Shown: one piece after another, positions 61,408 to 64,000 of the stretch | Layout of the letters: each line of letters begins with the position of its first letter | How positions within the stretch are numbered: position 1 is the stretch's first letter | Assembly (NCBI GenBank): GCA_030426545.1 | Contig: JAUHYL010000015.1 | Span: 1-64,000 of the forward strand | DNA length: 64,000 bases | Direction: 5' to 3' | Origin: Gammaproteobacteria bacterium | Lineage (GTDB): Bacteria > Pseudomonadota > Gammaproteobacteria > Pseudomonadales > Halieaceae | Notes under the pieces: model-generated | The model's input: only the letters and a program-made list of their open reading frames with translations | Databases searched by the model: none | What the model was told of the DNA's origin: nothing | Program-made: the position numbers and the translations under genes

Positions 61408-62631
61408 ATGATTTCAAGGGGAACAACAGGCAGCATGGCGGTAACGCCTGGCTGGTACGGCGCAGATCCGACCCGCATGGATCTGAAAACCAATCCGCAC
61501 AGTCCCTATCGGCAATTGCGCGAGTCACAACCGGTGAACCTCACACCCAACGGTGACTGGCGCCTCAGTCGATACCAGGATGTGCAGAAGCTGCTCAAGC
61601 ACAGCCACAGCGGCATGCGTGACACCCAGGGCATTATTCCGGGGGAAACCGCAGAGGACAGCGCCAACAGCAAGTTCATGTTGCGCATGGATCCGCCCGA
61701 CCACGACCGCATCCGCAACCTGGTCAGTAAAGCGTTCACGCCGCGCGCCCTGAACGCCATCGGCCCGGCCATCGAACCGTTTGTGCAGCAGGAACTGGAG
61801 CGTGTCGCCGAACAGGGCGTGATGGACGTCGCCACCGATCTCTCGATCACGGCTCCCGCAGCGTCAATGTGCGCCATGCTGGGCGTCCCCTTCGAAGACA
61901 GGCATCGCCTTACGCGGCTGGTATCGCTAGCCACCAACCGGTTAGCCAAGCTTGCCGTTCCCGACATGCAGGAAGACGCTGAAGCCGCGATTTATGAGCT
62001 CGCCGGTTACATGCTGGAATTGATCGAGGAGCGCCGACGCAAACCCAGTGATGACATCCTCGGCCAACTGGTCACCGCAGAGGAAGCGGGCGACCGGCTG
62101 TCCAATGATGAATTACTGCAGCAAAGTATCGGCCTGTTGGGCGCAGGGCTGGAAACGACCATCGGCCTGATCGGCAACAGCATGATGGCATTCTCCCGCC
62201 ACCCGGAACAGTTTGAACGCCTTGCCGCCCATCCGGAGCTGACGCCGTCTGCCGTCGAGGAATGCCTGCGCTTTGAGCCGTCCATCCCGATGACGATGCG
62301 CGTGCTGTGGGAAGACACCGAATTTGGCGGTATCACCATCCCGAAAAACTCGCGCGTCATCGCGCTGATCATCGCCGCCAATCGCGACCCGGCGGTATTC
62401 ACGGCGCCGGACACCTTCGACATCGGTCGCCGCGAGGCAAAGCACTGCTCGTTTGGCGGCGGTATTCATTTCTGCCTGGGATCGCACCTGGCCAGACTGA
62501 ATACCGATATCACCTTCCGCGCGGTGGCTGCCAAATTTACCGACCTGCAGGTGGACGAGAGCAAACTGGAGTGGGCACCCTCATTGTTTCGGGTACCGGG
62601 CAAACTTCCGGCGACGTTTCGCCTGCGCTAG
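61408..62631 (+). CDS. Cytochrome P450
   Basis: I-helix AGLETTIGLI, CSFGGGIHFCLGSHLAR haem-binding motif. Confidence 0.96.
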   Translation: MISRGTTGSMAVTPGWYGADPTRMDLKTNPHSPYRQLRESQPVNLTPNGDWRLSRYQDVQKLLKHSHSGMRDTQGIIPGETAEDSANSKFMLRMDPPDHDRIRNLVSKAFTPRALNAIGPAIEPFVQQELERVAEQGVMDVATDLSITAPAASMCAMLGVPFEDRHRLTRLVSLATNRLAKLAVPDMQEDAEAAIYELAGYMLELIEERRRKPSDDILGQLVTAEEAGDRLSNDELLQQSIGLLGAGLETTIGLIGNSMMAFSRHPEQFERLAAHPELTPSAVEECLRFEPSIPMTMRVLWEDTEFGGITIPKNSRVIALIIAANRDPAVFTAPDTFDIGRREAKHCSFGGGIHFCLGSHLARLNTDITFRAVAAKFTDLQVDESKLEWAPSLFRVPGKLPATFRLR

Positions 62632-62652
62632 CAGGCGTCAACAGGCACGTAC

Positions 62653-63669
62653 TCAGCCCATGGGGTACTTGATCTCTCGCGATACGGCATCGATGCGCTG
62701 CAGTGTCTCGCTGTCCAGCGTGACATCAGCCGCCGCCAGCAAATCCGGCACCTGGTCTTCGCTGGTGGCGCCGACGATCGTTGACGCGACAAAATCATGC
62801 TGCTTGCTCCAGGCAATGGCCATGGTGACTACAGACATACCGATGTCTGCAGCGATCTCCTGGTAGCGTCGGGTGGACGCGATTGTGTGTTCGTTCACAA
62901 AGCGGTCGGCCATCACGCGCTGTCGGGGCGGCGCATTCTGGTAGTGGGTAAACCGCGCGCCCTCGGGGAATGCGCCATCGTTATACTTGCCGCTCAACAC
63001 ACCACCCGCCAGGGGTGAATAGGGAATCAGGCTGACCTGTTCCTCGCGACAGGCATGGGCCAGTTCATCTTCAAAACGGCGGTTGTTCATACTGAAGTTG
63101 TTCTGGATGGTGTCAAAGCGCGCCAGACCGTGAACATCAGATGCCCAGAGGTTTTTCATCAACCCCCAGGTATCTTCATTGCTGCAGCCGAGTATGCGCA
63201 CCTTACCGGATTGAACCAGTTCATCCAGCGCCCGCAGGGTCTCTTCCTGCGGATACTTCCAGTCGGGCCAGTGTGTCTGGTAAAGATCGATATAGTCGGT
63301 GTCCAGACGTTTCAGGCTGCTTTCGACGGCGCGTACGATGTGGTGCCGGTCCAGGCCGGTCTTGACGCCGCGCAGCGGCGCGCGTATCCAGACGTGACTG
63401 GGGCCAGCTACCTTGGTTGCAATGATCAGCGAATCGCGGTCCTTGGTCTTCATCCAGCGCCCGACAATCTCTTCGGTCTCACCGACATACTTGCTGTCTG
63501 GCGGTACGGGATACATCTCGGCGGTATCGTAGAAATCGATACCGGCGTCGTAGCTCATATCCAGTATCCGAAAGGCGGTCTGCTCATCGGCCTGGTTGCC
63601 AAAGGTCATGGTGCCCATACAGATATCGGAAACGACAATGCCACTGCGGCCGAGACGATTTTTCTTCAC
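62653..63669 (-). CDS. Aldo/keto reductase
   Basis: VKKNRLGRSGIVVSDICMGTMTFGNQADEQTAFRILDMSYDAGIDFYDTAEMYP...IDLYQTHWPD. Confidence 0.94.
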   Translation of the reverse strand: MKKNRLGRSGIVVSDICMGTMTFGNQADEQTAFRILDMSYDAGIDFYDTAEMYPVPPDSKYVGETEEIVGRWMKTKDRDSLIIATKVAGPSHVWIRAPLRGVKTGLDRHHIVRAVESSLKRLDTDYIDLYQTHWPDWKYPQEETLRALDELVQSGKVRILGCSNEDTWGLMKNLWASDVHGLARFDTIQNNFSMNNRRFEDELAHACREEQVSLIPYSPLAGGVLSGKYNDGAFPEGARFTHYQNAPPRQRVMADRFVNEHTIASTRRYQEIAADIGMSVVTMAIAWSKQHDFVASTIVGATSEDQVPDLLAAADVTLDSETLQRIDAVSREIKYPMG

Positions 63670-63793
63670 GATTTCTTCTCCCTGGGGGTGGAATGCAAAC
63701 TGTTGCAACTATAGCTCAACCGGCGTTGGGTGCGGGGATTGTGTGGTTCTTGGCGCGGGGTAAGGGTGCGTACTGGTGATTGGGGGGGGGCAT

Positions 63794-63868
63794 TGGCCTG
63801 ACGGTGCCAGGGGTACGAGGTTCGGAGGGCTGAGATACTCACCTCGTACCCCTGGCACCGTCAGGCCA
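63794..63868. repeat. 28-bp perfect inverted repeat with 19-nt loop (REP/BIME-like)
   Basis: TGGCCTGACGGTGCCAGGGGTACGAGGT ... ACCTCGTACCCCTGGCACCGTCAGGCCA. Confidence 0.85.
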
Positions 63869-64000
63869 TTCGTGGCAATCGCTTGCTGGGGGGGATGACC
63901 AGGGTGATTTATCTGATGCGGGCGCCGGGTTGGCACGCGGTGTTAGTCGGTCGACTGGTGCGGAGCGGGGAGCGCTCCGTGCCAGGCCAGAGAATAACGG

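Overview
This 64 kb window is gene-dense, high-GC chromosome from a gammaproteobacterium. The gene order resembles marine Halieaceae/OM60-like or Pseudomonas-like lineages, but that taxonomy is inferred from gene content only. Left part: a glycosyltransferase / UDP-galactopyranose-mutase-like flavoprotein locus with two small membrane proteins, then MFS transporter, trpS, a QTMAN-like tRNA-queuosine glycosyltransferase, apeB, uppP, tsaB, mobA, an AlgP-like Lys/Ala-rich histone-like protein and adk. Middle: mazG-relA-cysM-acpS-recO-era-rnc-lepB-lepA-mucD-rseCBA-rpoE, nadB, ygfX/sdhE, ygfZ and ung. Right part: a complete compact coenzyme F420 operon (fno-cofE-cofD-cofC-fbiC), an SDR, a very large DUF1631-GGDEF-EAL protein translationally coupled to a LuxR-type regulator, hemN, an FNR/ANR regulator, yip1-ccoNOQPGHIS plus a SafE-like protein, ompW, a second paralogous LuxR regulator, TauE/SafE, a cytochrome P450 and an aldo/keto reductase. 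Most noteworthy: (i) the F420 operon in a proteobacterial context with no obvious F420-using enzyme nearby; (ii) a triplicated two-TM 'PGYSVS' membrane module spread over two adjacent genes; (iii) three FNR boxes, each about 32 bp from a plausible -10, upstream of hemN, yip1-cco and ompW; (iv) the c-di-GMP/LuxR coupled pair. No tRNA, rRNA, CRISPR array or intact transposase was seen. All assignments come from reading translated sequence; no database search was run.
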